A DNA stretch of 64,000 nt, taken from contig JAMKCF010000007.1 in assembly GCA_023634235.1 (NCBI GenBank), forward strand, positions 186,001 through 250,000, in the 5' to 3' direction. Position numbers and translations under genes: made by a program. The notes under the pieces were generated by a model that was not told the DNA's origin, ran no database searches, and was given only the letters and a program-made list of their open reading frames with translations. Source of the stretch: Pisaster brevispinus (taxonomy: Eukaryota > Echinodermata > Asteroidea > Forcipulatida > Asteriidae). Positions within the stretch are counted from its first letter, which is position 1; each line of letters begins with the position of its first letter. Below are positions 47,201-64,000 of the stretch, piece by piece.

Positions 47201-48660
47201 ACAAGTCTCTCATCTTGCAACATGGATTAATTGACTTAATCTGAAATACAAGTGTATCATCTTCCAGGATGAAGTTTCACCTGGTACCTCCCCACCACCT
47301 CCTCCTCCTAGGCATTCACAGAGTGATGATCACATGACTGTCAAGTCAACAAAGGGAGTAAGTAAACCTTAGACAGGTTCAGTGAGAAGAAGTTACATCA
47401 CAAGGATTAGAATTGTAGACAGAAAAAAAGGCAAATCCGACCACCACTTTTTCACTCCTTAAAACCAAACACATCATATCTTGGTAATAAAGACTGTTTG
47501 TCATGATGAATGAAAAAGTGTTAGTTGGATTGAGTATCTTTTCCTTGTAGAATTTAATTGTTGTCATGATGGATAATAATGTATGATTCATATGGATTGT
47601 TTACTACTTTACAGCACTTGACATCTCCGATGCTGTCCAGCAAAGACCGGCATATGTCTAGTGATATGTTACAAGCAGATGAGAGACGATCCCAATTTGC
47701 AAATGATAGAAAGAGACATACATCAGCACCTGAACCTGCTGGTGTGTCATCAGAGTAAGTTGACAAGGAATTAATATCTGACCGTTCTTAATGTCTGACC
47801 ATTCATTATCATACACTGAGGTTTGGAATGGTATATGCCAGCCTGCAATATGATATGTGGTGAATGCATCTTCACAGTACACTGTCAACCCTCCTACTGT
47901 CTGACCATTCATTATCATCCACTGTGGTTTGGAATGGTATATGCCAGCCTGCAATATGATATCATGTGCTGATGGCATCTACACAGTACACACATGTACA
48001 CATATACTTGAGTTCTGTGGTAACTTGTACCATCATACACAACCCATGCAATTGAATGGTTATAAATGGTGAGCTAATTCACTGAAAAACTGTACCAATA
48101 GTAGGAGGGTTAAAGAATGGAACATAGTCAATCCTGCCTTGTAAAACAGTTTCTATTCTAAATCTCAGTTGATTGTGTTTTAAAAGTGTTTGCGCATTAA
48201 AATCATTTTGGTTATAATGTCTTCTTAAAGCTTCTAGTTTTGATGAACCATTAAAAGCATTAATCATTGAAAAAAGGCATTCTACCAAAATTGCATTAAG
48301 ACATAGTTATAGTTGATGAAGATGTGATTTATTTATTTATCTTTTGATGACCAAGTGAGAGCATACACGCAAAATACTTTTTCCACTTTTTTGGAAGCAA
48401 TGAAAGTGTAACCTACAATTTGTGAAGTTGATTTGTAAATTCTGAGATGCAGTGAGATATCCTTTGTGACTCTTTCTTACAGTTTGATGCTATGTGACAG
48501 GAAATCAATCCAAGCAGCCATAAGAAGAGCAAAAGAAGAAAACACCAAATTATCCAGACTGAACAGCGAGCTACAACAAGAACTAACACAAATCACAGAA
48601 GAACGTCTTTCCTTAGAGATTGACTTAAAGAAACTCAGACCCTTTGCTGTCAATACATAG
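23248..48660 (+). CDS. REPS1: REPS1/REPS2-type RalBP1-associated Eps15-homology protein, complete, 19 coding exons
   Basis: REPS proteins are endocytic adaptors that bind RalBP1 (a Ral effector) and NPF ligands. Exons: 23248-23397, 26488-26617, 27257-27322, 27464-27560, 29363-29480, 30608-30830, 32022-32231, 34179-34242, 38092-38243, 38453-38544, 39259-39357, 39474-39573, 40555-40716, 42591-42657, 43819-44030, 44863-45107, 47268-47357, 47615-47754, 48483-48660. Phases agree and give 864 residues; human REPS1 has about 800. EH1 spans about residues 4-95 and includes [16 protein letters not shown]; its calcium loops are degenerate. EH2 spans about 300-400 with W353 of the NPF pocket and a canonical EF loop D357-E368 ([12 protein letters not shown]). 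A Pro/Ser-rich middle has [10 protein letters not shown] and PPPPPPR SH3-type motifs and PDFADFSHF. The C-terminal coiled coil (about 813-858, [11 protein letters not shown]) is the RalBP1-binding end. TTG at 23242 was rejected as start because MDGSFLS aligns with human MEGLTLS. The exon 9 donor (GTTGGA) is weak. Confidence 0.95.
23520..23640 (+). mobile_element. SINE head fragment
   Basis: GGCCGAG, ACTCAAGCTCTGGTTTTTCGGATCAGCAGAG and GGGTTTGAT match the tRNA-Leu-like head of the SINE at 15083. The A box and anticodon region are separated by about 45 extra bases. The B box has decayed. Confidence 0.6.
24643..24905 (+). mobile_element. SINE body fragment
   Basis: GTCTTGACACTTGTGTCCTTAAG..CAAGACACTTAACCAT and GAAGGGGTTCACCC correspond to the body of the SINE at 15083. 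The tRNA head is missing, and a 5-bp direct duplication (TTAAG) is visible near 24667. Open frames here are non-coding. Confidence 0.65.
25006..25382. mobile_element. Hairpin MITE
   Basis: Long inverted arms: the left reads AAGAGGCATAGAACTGTAAAG then GTATGGGCTAAAGGAG, and the right is the reverse complement of AAGAGGCACAGAACTTTAAAG and so on. The arms exceed 100 bp and meet near 25190. No coding capacity. It lies in REPS intron 1. Confidence 0.75.
25777..25980. mobile_element. Hairpin MITE with about 75-bp arms
   Basis: The ends are GTGGTCACATC and its inverse GATGTGACCAC. The arms share GCATTATGGATGTAAATC and GGCACACTGGT in inverted orientation around a short GC-richer centre. Confidence 0.8.
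26856..27074. mobile_element. Hairpin MITE between REPS exons 2 and 3
   Basis: The left arm has GGTGATGACACCATG, GTGTAAAATCTCTTG and AGAAGAACTGGTG. The right arm carries the inverse, CACCAGTTCTTCTC, AAGAGATTTTACACATG and GGTGTCACCAC. The centre includes CGATCGTTATGCCC and GAAGACGATCAG, mildly reminiscent of Penelope-like terminal sequence. Confidence 0.75.
28565..28718 (+). repeat. Ectopic copy of the REPS exon 6 end with its 5' splice site
   Basis: This 154-bp stretch in REPS intron 4 repeats, nearly identically, the last 31 bp of exon 6 (TGGGCATCTTTTGATGAGAG..), its donor CAAG|GTAATG, and adjacent intron DNA. The original lies at 30800-30929 and resumes at 31467-31510. The copy lacks the roughly 0.54-kb insertion found between 30930 and 31466, so it preserves the empty site. 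A CAG at 28552-28554 could act as acceptor for a short exon ending in [10 protein letters not shown], but the phase does not fit exon 4. Confidence 0.85.
30930..31466. mobile_element. 0.54-kb insertion with 16-bp target-site duplication
   Basis: The segment is flanked by direct copies of TAGTTTTAGATATATA (30914-30929 and 31467-31482). The duplicated region at 28565-28718 runs straight through this point without it, giving direct evidence of insertion. It begins AAATTAGTAGGGGAGATGGC and contains CGATCCAATCCGGACCTTCG; no coding capacity is visible. A long target duplication fits retroposition. The family is not identified. Confidence 0.8.
32259..33395. repeat. 60-bp tandem array after the REPS exon 7 donor
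   Basis: About 18 units of 60-61 bp share GGTCAGTTAGGACTCAACCAC and CTACTCAGAAGAGATT. The array begins less than 30 bp past the exon 7 donor (32232). A variant unit containing AGAACTTTGAAGAGTCGTTG recurs at about 32318, 32501, 32683, 32924 and 33107, so blocks of three or four units were copied together. A period near a multiple of 3 leaves a plus frame open for several units; this is not coding. Confidence 0.93.
33403..33432. repeat. AAT microsatellite
   Basis: A run of AAT triplets follows the 60-bp array in REPS intron 7. ATT/AAT tails also end the SINEs in this window, so it may mark a lost SINE tail. Confidence 0.8.
34425..37733. mobile_element. Foldback element with about 1-kb inverted arms
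   Basis: The left arm (about 34425-35410) and right arm (about 36670-37733) are inverted copies, roughly 85-90% identical by eye. Shared landmarks in opposite orientation are TTTCACGTAAATACTTAACA, GTTGCCATGGTAACAG, a stretch of about 20 C mirrored as a G run (35091-35110 and 36993-37015), and GAACAGATTACATGTAGGCC. A third copy of an inner section starts near 35447, in the left-arm orientation. The spacer holds an unassigned minus-strand open stretch (36242-36490). It fills most of REPS intron 8. The transposase family is unknown. Confidence 0.8.
36242..36490 (-). other. Unassigned acidic open frame in the foldback spacer
   Basis: The minus strand is open for about 80 codons after a possible acceptor (TTAAAG). 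The predicted peptide is hydrophilic and compositionally protein-like: [39 protein letters not shown] and a terminal MVKIMYAEK before the stop. It could be the last exon of a gene captured by, or encoding part of, the surrounding foldback element. I recognise no family. Confidence 0.3.
37885..37960 (+). mobile_element. SINE tail with ATT repeat
   Basis: GCGCCATGAGCACTTTCGTGG, then GGCGCTATAGAAGAC and about seven ATT triplets. The minus-strand SINE at 40055-40410 contains a related GCGCCATGAGCA box before its own ATT-type tail. Confidence 0.5.
38676..39175. mobile_element. MITE with inverted ends GGGT..TCGATTAGCTTCCC
   Basis: The left end TGGGTGAGATCGATTAGCTTCCC is matched by an inverted right end (reverse complement AATGGGTTTGTTCGATAAGCTTCCC). 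Inner GGTTGACCC blocks also recur. The element lies between REPS exons 10 and 11. Confidence 0.65.
39638..39914. mobile_element. MITE with ACACCNGGTTCAGACA ends
   Basis: The left end ACACCCGGTTCAGACAGGCGCTC and the inverted right end (reverse complement ACACCTGGTTCAGACAAGTGCTC) bound 277 bp in REPS intron 12. A second GGTTCAGACAGGCG block lies inside at about 39720, and GTCAACA is tandemly repeated near 39825-39842. Confidence 0.7.
40055..40410 (-). mobile_element. tRNA-derived SINE, minus strand
   Basis: On the minus strand a tRNA-like head has an A box (TTGGCTGAGTGGTTGG) and B box (GGGTTCGAATCC), followed by GTGACACTTGTGTCCTTGAGC as in the SINE at 15083. The body includes GAGCGCCATGAGCA, and it ends in an ATT/ACT tail (40055-40080 on the plus strand). 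It is about 355 bp and appears full-length. Confidence 0.75.
40717..42590. other. REPS intron 13
   Basis: AT-rich intron with no recognised exon or bounded element. A diverged internal repeat with GAAGT, AAGTT.GTTGGCTTTT and CCCAAAATG words occurs at about 41790-41840 and 41890-41935. Confidence 0.5.
42838..42867. repeat. GT microsatellite
   Basis: About 13 GT dinucleotides with one interruption, in REPS intron 14. Confidence 0.9.
46400..47262. repeat. 47-bp tandem array abutting the acceptor of REPS exon 17
   Basis: About 18 units based on CTTGCAACATGGATTAATTG and ACTTAATCTTAAATACAAG, mostly 47 bp, with some early units of 45 or 51 bp. The last unit runs directly into the exon 17 3' splice site. 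Ordinary units have CTCATCTTGCAACATG where the terminal one has ATCATCTTCCAGGATG, in which CAG is the acceptor and GATG starts the exon. Each unit also carries branch-point-like TTGACTTAAT. The array is therefore built from, or gave rise to, splice-acceptor sequence. Confidence 0.93.
47792..48003. repeat. 106-bp tandem duplication after the REPS exon 18 donor
   Basis: TGTCTGACCATTCATTATCA through GGAATGGTATATGCCAGCC and the following sequence occurs twice, offset by 106 bp. The first copy starts less than 40 bp beyond the exon 18 donor. Confidence 0.9.
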
Positions 48661-48687
48661 GGCTTTCAGCTTTGCTCTGTAGTGCTA

Positions 48688-48693
48688 AATAAA
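48688..48693 (+). terminator. REPS polyadenylation signal AATAAA
   Basis: A canonical AATAAA lies 28 nt after the REPS stop codon, which would give a very short 3' UTR. Use is inferred; longer isoforms are possible. Confidence 0.5.
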
Positions 48694-49511
48694 TAGAGTG
48701 TATTTTTCTTGAGACAGTTAACCATTGATTATTCTGTTTTGTCATGGCCATTTATCCTGACCCTTATAACTGTTAGCATTTATCATTTGGGCTTTGTTCC
48801 TTGCTTCCCAATGTCATTGCTACATATTTCAGTTTAGCTTCCAAGCAGATACGTTGTGACTTTAGCTTCAAGGTGGTGAGAATTGACACCCGTTCAAAAC
48901 GCTCCATTTTCGTCTTAGTAGCTTGATGAATGATTAACTGGAATGCCATAACTGGGATTCTTTCATTTGTTATCTTGTCATCACATGTCCTTTATTATCG
49001 AATCTTTTAGTCCTGCTGAATGAAAGAGATACTATTTCTTTTCATTTTTCGTTTTATATTCATTTGTCCCTTTAGGTTGGTTTAAAAGGTATTGTGTCTT
49101 ATAGTTTAGAATTTAGTCAAATCCAGTTGCAAGTAAAGCTTGAATAACCTTTGTAAGGTTGTTCCAGTTGGTAATACATTTTGTAAAGAATTGAATGTTG
49201 ACTCTGCCAAAAAAGGGAAATTACTGACGCTTAACCAGCTTTTTCAGTGACTGATAATGACATGCTGGTGGTGTCACACTTCACTACATTCATTCTAATC
49301 AAATGAACCGTGACAAGGGTCATTCTAGTTGACCCATGCATTTGTCACCCTGCTTGCCTGGCCCAGTCAAGGATGGGGGCAGTCTGCTTAGCAGTCAATA
49401 GCAGAAGGTGCATCTGCATATGACAAGTATGTGTGCTGTTATGTGTGGCATCTGCCGCTGAACAAGCTGGACCAGCAATATAAACCGATAGGTAAAATGT
49501 CTTTCTTTTAG

Positions 49512-49625
49512 GTTGAGTCCACATTATCTTCTATGTGCAGCTAGAAGGTTTGATGTTAATTTGGAGGCTGTTTTAATAGCAAGGGATGTTGACCCAGGGT
49601 TTATTGATTTACAGGCTACAAAGAG
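49512..49625 (+). other. Candidate alternative exon downstream of REPS
   Basis: Bounded by a strong acceptor (TTTCTTTCTTTTAG) and a good donor (AAGAG|GTAAAC), this 114-bp stretch is open in one frame: LSPHYLLCAARRF, then VNLEAVLIARDVDPGF. It accepts phase 2 and ends in phase 2, so REPS exon 18 could splice to it in frame (GA|G gives Glu). No family is recognised. It may be an alternative 3' exon of REPS, part of another gene, or chance. Confidence 0.3.
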
Positions 49626-49756
49626 GTAAACAAACAAGTCAAAATGACTGTACCTTTGCTCAGCTGACATTGATTTTGGTTTTTAACATGAAGGGTTGCA
49701 AAAGTTAGGGGTATTTAATTAGCACATCAACGATGTTATTATCTGGGGGAAAAATT

Positions 49757-49870
49757 TGGTTGAACAAGAAAAATTGATTAGAGCAGGAATTGAACCTGCT
49801 ACCTCCTGATTGACATGCTGTAGGCTGCAGGTTCAAGTCCCGCTCTTATCAATTTTTCGTTTTTCAAACC
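49757..49870. mobile_element. Inverted repeat with tRNA B-box-like arms
   Basis: Arms of about 45 bp face each other. The left includes AATTGATTAGAGCAGGAATTGAACCTGC, split here into AATTGATTAGAG and GAATTGAACCTGC, and the right has GCAGGTTCAAGTCCCGCTC then TTATCAATTTTTCG. GGTTCAAGTCC resembles a tRNA B box in both orientations. Flanking GTCAGTTTCCCTTGTGG recurs near 21039. Confidence 0.6.
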
Positions 49871-51479
49871 AAATTTATTTTAAATGTACCCAGTCAGTTT
49901 CCCTTGTGGTTTATTTTCAGAAAAAATGAAATTGTGTTGGATATAAAATTGTACATGAATAATGTGTAGAAGTTATCGTTTATGTCTTTATATGAACCGT
50001 TCACATCAATCCACATTTTTGGATAACTTTCTACCTTTATTTATTCCAGTGTCTACTTGTGTATGAATGGCATGTGTTCATGTAAACCCATTATTCAGAT
50101 TATTTGATGATTGTTCGTTGGTACTCTCATGTTGTTACTGCTGCTGATTCGTCAAGTACTCAATTGATATATGTTGCTGCTTACTTGTTTATTCTTTCAA
50201 ACCTAAATCTCAATTTTTAATTAAATCTGCCATGAATTTTAGCCAAATAAGTATATTTATTCATGTTGAATTGCTGGACAGTAAATTGGGAGCTGAAAAA
50301 TGGTCTTAGAAGGTCTATTCTAGATGACCGATGAGCAAATAAAATAAGGACTCATTAATCAAGAAAGGAAGAACAAATTTATTTCAAGGGTTATTGTGAA
50401 CTGATCAAGAGTTTTGCGATCTCAAACATTCCAAAATTAGTTGGAATAAATAAATGCTTGTTAACTGACCTTTGCATGATTTAAAGATTAATCATAATAT
50501 TAGTGTACGAAACTAACATGCTTTGCTCAAGAAAGGCATTTTTTTCTATCAAACCATTCAAACCAAGGAATAGTTTGCCTTTTGGTTAAACCACAGACTT
50601 TCAATTGTAGCAAACCTGCTGTTTTACTTAAATTTGTTGTCTGGTGGCAGACTGTGCTTTTATTTGAAATTTTGATTAATTATGATATTAATGAAAAAAA
50701 AGTATTATTGACGCTTACTTTAAATGTACAAAACTATTGGTAAGTTTGCTTGGGAACTTTGTGTTGAAGTAAGACCATACATGTAAATCAGACTTCCCCA
50801 TGTCTCCTGAAGTGAACACTTTTGAGAGTGTTTGCCTTTACCAACACCAAAAACTCATCAAATAAAACATAAGTAGTGCTTGGTTAATGGCCTACCATGG
50901 TGCATGTATCCTGTTGTGGTCTGTCTTATCCCAAGGAACCCAAGTAACAACCTATGTGTATACTTGTAAATTTGCAATATTGTATATGTATATTAAATTT
51001 CACTAGCTGTATCCTAACAAGTGATATGAGAAACAGAAAGTATCCTCCAAACTGGATGCACACTGTTATGTGAATGGGTCTAGATAAACAGACTTGCAAA
51101 GTAAACTCAATTTAATCCATGTCTGAACCAAGAGACTTTGGCTTTGGCTATTGCCATTGACTGCAGTGACAGCATTGTAGTATAAACCATGGCCACTACC
51201 AAAGCCTTCAGTTTCCACACCACATTTCCCACTTGCCCATACTACTCATTGTATGTAATGGTGGTAGATGACCAATTCTTATTAATGCACATTTTGCATT
51301 CGGGATACAAGTAATAAATACTGAACCTAATAATGTTTGCGTGGATGTAGTGTGTTTTTTATAAGTTTCAAGTACACCACCTTGTCCTATAAACGAGTTA
51401 GCTAAGAAGTACATGTATTAAACGAGGGTTAGGGATGCGGCTGTATGGTGGAAGAGTGGAACATTGGGTGAGAGTTGGG

Positions 51480-52420
51480 GTTTTTGTGTGTGAGTGCCCC
51501 AAAAAACGGTTAGGGTTAGGGTTTACATTGGGGTGTCATGTATAGGTATCCATCACAAGGATAGGGTTAGGGTTCCAGGGGCCGATTTCACAAACAGCTA
51601 AGATTGATCTTAATTGCTAAGCAAAGAGTGATGTCACAATACAAATCACTATGGTAATACTGACAACTCATCTTAAGATGAATCTTATCTCTTTGTGAAA
51701 TCGGCCCCAGCTTACTTAACAAAGGAAGAGTTATTTGGCTGGGGCTTTAAATATATATCCATCAAAAGGGGGTTATTGTTTGGGTTTCAGCTTACTCTAT
51801 ATTAATTAAGAGTGAGGGTAAGGGTTTTATGTGGCAATTAAGGGTTGGGGTTTTATGTGGCAATTAAGAGTGAGGGTTAGGGTTTTATGCAGCTGCTTCA
51901 AACATGGGTTTGGGAATAGGGTTAGAGTTTAGTTTTGGGTTTCATGTAAAGGTATCCATCACAAGGTTAGGGGTAGGGTTTCAGCCAACTTTATAAAGGA
52001 GAGATGAGGGTTGGGGTAAATGTGCGAGTACCCCAAACAATGGTTAGGGTTAGGGTTTGGGTTTGATGTAGAAATATCCATCACAAGGTTAGGGTTAAGT
52101 AAGCTAAAACCCTAACCCTACATAAACACCCCACGTAAACCCTAACCCTAACCCTAACCCTAACCCTAGTTTGGGGTACTCGCACATACCCTTACCTTTA
52201 TGATGTAAGCTGAAACCCTAACCCTAACCTTGTGATGGATATTATCTATACATAAACACCCAACAAAAAACCCTAACCCTAACCCTAACCCTAGTTTGGG
52301 GTACTCACACATGAAACCCCAACCCTCAGTCTTCCTTTAATTGGGTTTCAGCTTTACTTGATTAAGGAAGGGTTGGGCGGGGTTTTATATGCGAGTGCCC
52401 AAAACAAGGGTTAGGGTTTG
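51480..52420. repeat. Interstitial telomere-like block with strand inversion
   Basis: Clusters of TTAGGG/GGGTTA hexamers lie among spacer phrases such as GGTATCCATCACAAGG and GCGAGTACCCCAAAC. From about 51490 to 52095 the plus strand carries TTAGGGTT. From about 52110 to 52300 it carries CCCTAA runs with the same spacers inverted, and TTAGGG returns near 52408. TTAGGG is the telomere repeat of vertebrates and most deuterostomes. The block looks like a rearranged telomere-associated minisatellite. Confidence 0.85.
51578..51708. mobile_element. Short palindromic MITE, GGGGCCGATTTCACAAA ends
   Basis: 131 bp with terminal inverted repeats GGGGCCGATTTCACAAA and TTTGTGAAATCGGCCCC. The arms continue with AAGATTGATCTTA and TAAGATGAATCTTA. 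It sits inside the telomere-like block, so it inserted after that block formed. Decayed relatives appear at about 2340-2378 and 55340-55445. Confidence 0.8.
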
Positions 52421-52446
52421 GGCTAGGGTTTTATGAACAGAATCCA

Positions 52447-52620
52447 TCACGAGGGGGTTAGAGGATATCTGCAGGTATCCATTACAATGAGATTGGGCCA
52501 AGGGTTTCTGTTGGGGGTACACACAGGTATCCATCACGAGGGGGTTAGAGGATATCTGCAGGTATCCATTACAATGAGATTGGGCCAAGGGTTTCTGTTG
52601 GGGGTTCACACAGGTATCCA
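52447..52620. repeat. 85-bp tandem duplication
   Basis: CCATCACGAGGGGGTTAGAGG through GGGTTTCTGTTGGGGGT is present twice almost unchanged. The spacer CCATCAC links it to the neighbouring telomere-like block. Confidence 0.9.
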
Positions 52621-53405
52621 TCACAGGGAACTTAGGGTTAAAGGTTTCAGCTTGTTAAAGTGGAGATTACTTTGGGTTTAGCATTTGCATTTGGGCTTTG
52701 AGAAATATTGGAAGAAAATCTAAACTTGGGCTCACTTTGGTAATTATTGAAACAAAATACATCCCCCACCTCTAGTGGCAGACATGAAGATAACAAAAGC
52801 AGTTTCACATTCATTTTTTTTTATATCAAAGAACTGTTTAAATAGTTTCTTTGTTCGGGTTTATTTCTCTGTCAAAGTGTTACATTCTAAACATCTCAAG
52901 AAACATTTCCTCCTACAAGAAACCAGCAACATAAAGGTACTTTGTTCAATGTACTTATGGCTTACAATGGATTATCATTATCGTCAGCCGAGAAACCAAA
53001 AACAAGGAAATCAACTGAAAAGTTGCATGCCTGTACCCTGTCCAATGTTCAACACTGACTTAAACATGGTTTTAGAAAAGAAAAAAACTAACAAAACAAA
53101 ACAAAACCTGAAATCTTATGTCAAAATGGCAACAAAAAATGTCCTCTAAAAAACGCATAATTTAATCAAGTTACTTGTTTAATTTCAAATGACTTTATAC
53201 TAAGTGGTGCAGATTCTGTAAAGTTTGACGTCTATAATAGATGCAAGAAAATAGTTAATGGTCTGACGTTTCGACTCGGGCAGAGTCTTTCTTGAAGGCT
53301 ACAGTAGATGCTAAAAATGCATCAGGTATAAAGATTATTATTTGGTTTTTAAAAGCTTGTAGGTAAAGATGGTAATTGTATTGTGTTCTTTCTGATCTTT
53401 TGCAG

Positions 53406-53460
53406 AGTGCATTTCTTTCTACAGCTTATTCAAGAGCAGGTCAATGTTTACAACTCTTAA
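53406..53460 (+). other. Candidate terminal exon
   Basis: After the acceptor CTTTTGCAG, reading with one leading base gives VHFFLQLIQEQVNVYNS and a TAA. That is the phase required after the candidate exon at 49512-49625. An AATAAA follows at 53815. Together the two would give REPS an alternative C-terminus lacking the RalBP1-binding coiled coil, but this is speculative. Confidence 0.22.
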
Positions 53461-54149
53461 ATAATAACAGCGAAAGATCACCAATGGATGTTTTTTGGAC
53501 ATCAAAGAATTTAGGTAACTCACTCATACTTAAAAAACAGGACATATCCTGGGACCTTCACAACAACTTTACAATCTCTCTTCTACTGAGCCTAACTCCT
53601 AGTGTCTTTGGCTAGAGACCGTCCCTCATCCACCAAAATACTCCAACCCCAAGATGATTGGACTCAAATAAGATTGGTATGCTTTACAAGCAAGTGTGTT
53701 GGGTGTCTGCAGTCCCAAATCCTACAAAATCCAACAACCTTCCGGACAGGATTTTGGAGAATTGGGACTCTGCTCAATGTGTTGACTAACAACAAGATTG
53801 GTTTGGTTTTACATAATAAAATATCATAGATCGTTTTGCAATTACATGTAAACAGTACTTCTGAGCAGTCCTTAATAATGGATTGTTACACCAATGAAAT
53901 AACTTACTTAAAAACTGAGTTAAAGAGTTTTACAGCAGTAGTTATTTTAATTAACAGTTTTGTAGTAAAACAAAGGTTTCTTCACTAAGTTTCAAATGTC
54001 ATTAACTTAAGAAAGAAACAGGTAGTGTTTTACACAAATAGAAACATGTTCCTAATATTTTTGGTTGTATATCCAGCAGGTTGGTGGTTCCCTCAAACAC
54101 AAGTGGTACATTCAGGAAGACATCACATGTCACCTGAAGGCATAGTAGT

Positions 54150-64000
<9,851 letters not shown>

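Larger units (their letters stand above)
48661..54149. other. REPS-RBBP4 intergenic region
   Basis: About 5.5 kb between two convergent genes. It holds two orphan exon candidates (49512-49625 and 53406-53460), a tRNA-like inverted repeat (49757-49870), a MITE (51578-51708), a telomere-like block (51480-52420) and an 85-bp duplication (52447-52620). At 53255-53290, AAAATAGTTAATGG and GACGTTTCGAC recur in related form at 62488-62520 and mark another dispersed element. AATAAA at 53815-53820 is a possible plus-strand polyadenylation signal. Confidence 0.65.

Noticed and set aside
46400..47262. CRISPR-like regularly spaced repeats
   Set aside because: Units are contiguous tandem copies without unique spacers, in an animal intron. 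The same applies to the other arrays in the window.
49386..49495. Possible exon reading IAEGASAYDKYVCCYVWHLP
   Set aside because: Open for about 32 codons with AG and GT at the edges, but its exit phase meets a stop in the following candidate exon, and no homology is recognised.

Overview
This window is invertebrate animal DNA, most likely from a non-vertebrate deuterostome. An echinoderm or hemichordate is my best guess. Genes are split into many small exons with GT-AG introns. The proteins are close to human orthologues. Interstitial telomere-like DNA uses TTAGGG, and the window is full of tRNA-derived SINEs, hairpin MITEs and minisatellites. The species call is inference.

Layout. (1) 1-816: a minisatellite, a hairpin and, on the minus strand, the first coding exon of a CDK5RAP1-like mitochondrial tRNA methylthiotransferase (330-816). 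(2) 817-2653: intergenic space between divergent genes, filled with diverged repeats. (3) 2654-16148, plus strand: complete MAP3K7/TAK1 in 16 coding exons (673 aa); all splice phases agree. Its presumed 3' UTR contains an 11-bp-type minisatellite of about 820 bp. (4) 17031-23247: a gene-poor interval with a 56-bp satellite array of about 18.7 copies, a 22-bp array, a palindromic element and a decayed Penelope-like reverse transcriptase. (5) 23248-48660, plus strand: complete REPS1/REPS2-type RalBP1-associated EH-domain protein in 19 coding exons (864 aa). Its introns hold SINEs, several hairpin elements, a 3.3-kb foldback element and two tandem arrays next to splice sites. (6) 48661-54149: downstream region with an inverted interstitial telomere-like block and two orphan exon candidates. 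(7) 54150-63115, minus strand: RBBP4/RBBP7-type histone-binding WD40 protein, 10 coding exons, complete except for the first few residues. (8) 63116-64000: presumably RBBP4 intron 1.

The genes do not form a pathway. TAK1 is a signalling kinase, REPS an endocytic Ral-pathway adaptor, RBBP4 a chromatin-complex subunit and CDK5RAP1 a mitochondrial RNA modifier. REPS next to an RBBP4/7 gene recalls human REPS2 and RBBP7, which I remember as near neighbours on Xp22, so the pairing may be ancestral.

The most unusual feature is repeated duplication of exon-intron junctions. An 88-bp unit carrying the end of RBBP4 exon 3 and its 5' splice site is present four times in tandem. The acceptor of another RBBP4 exon is duplicated 108 bp away. 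A 47-bp array in REPS runs into the acceptor of exon 17, which appears to be its last unit. The end of REPS exon 6 with its donor is copied into an upstream intron, and that copy preserves the empty site of a later 0.5-kb insertion.
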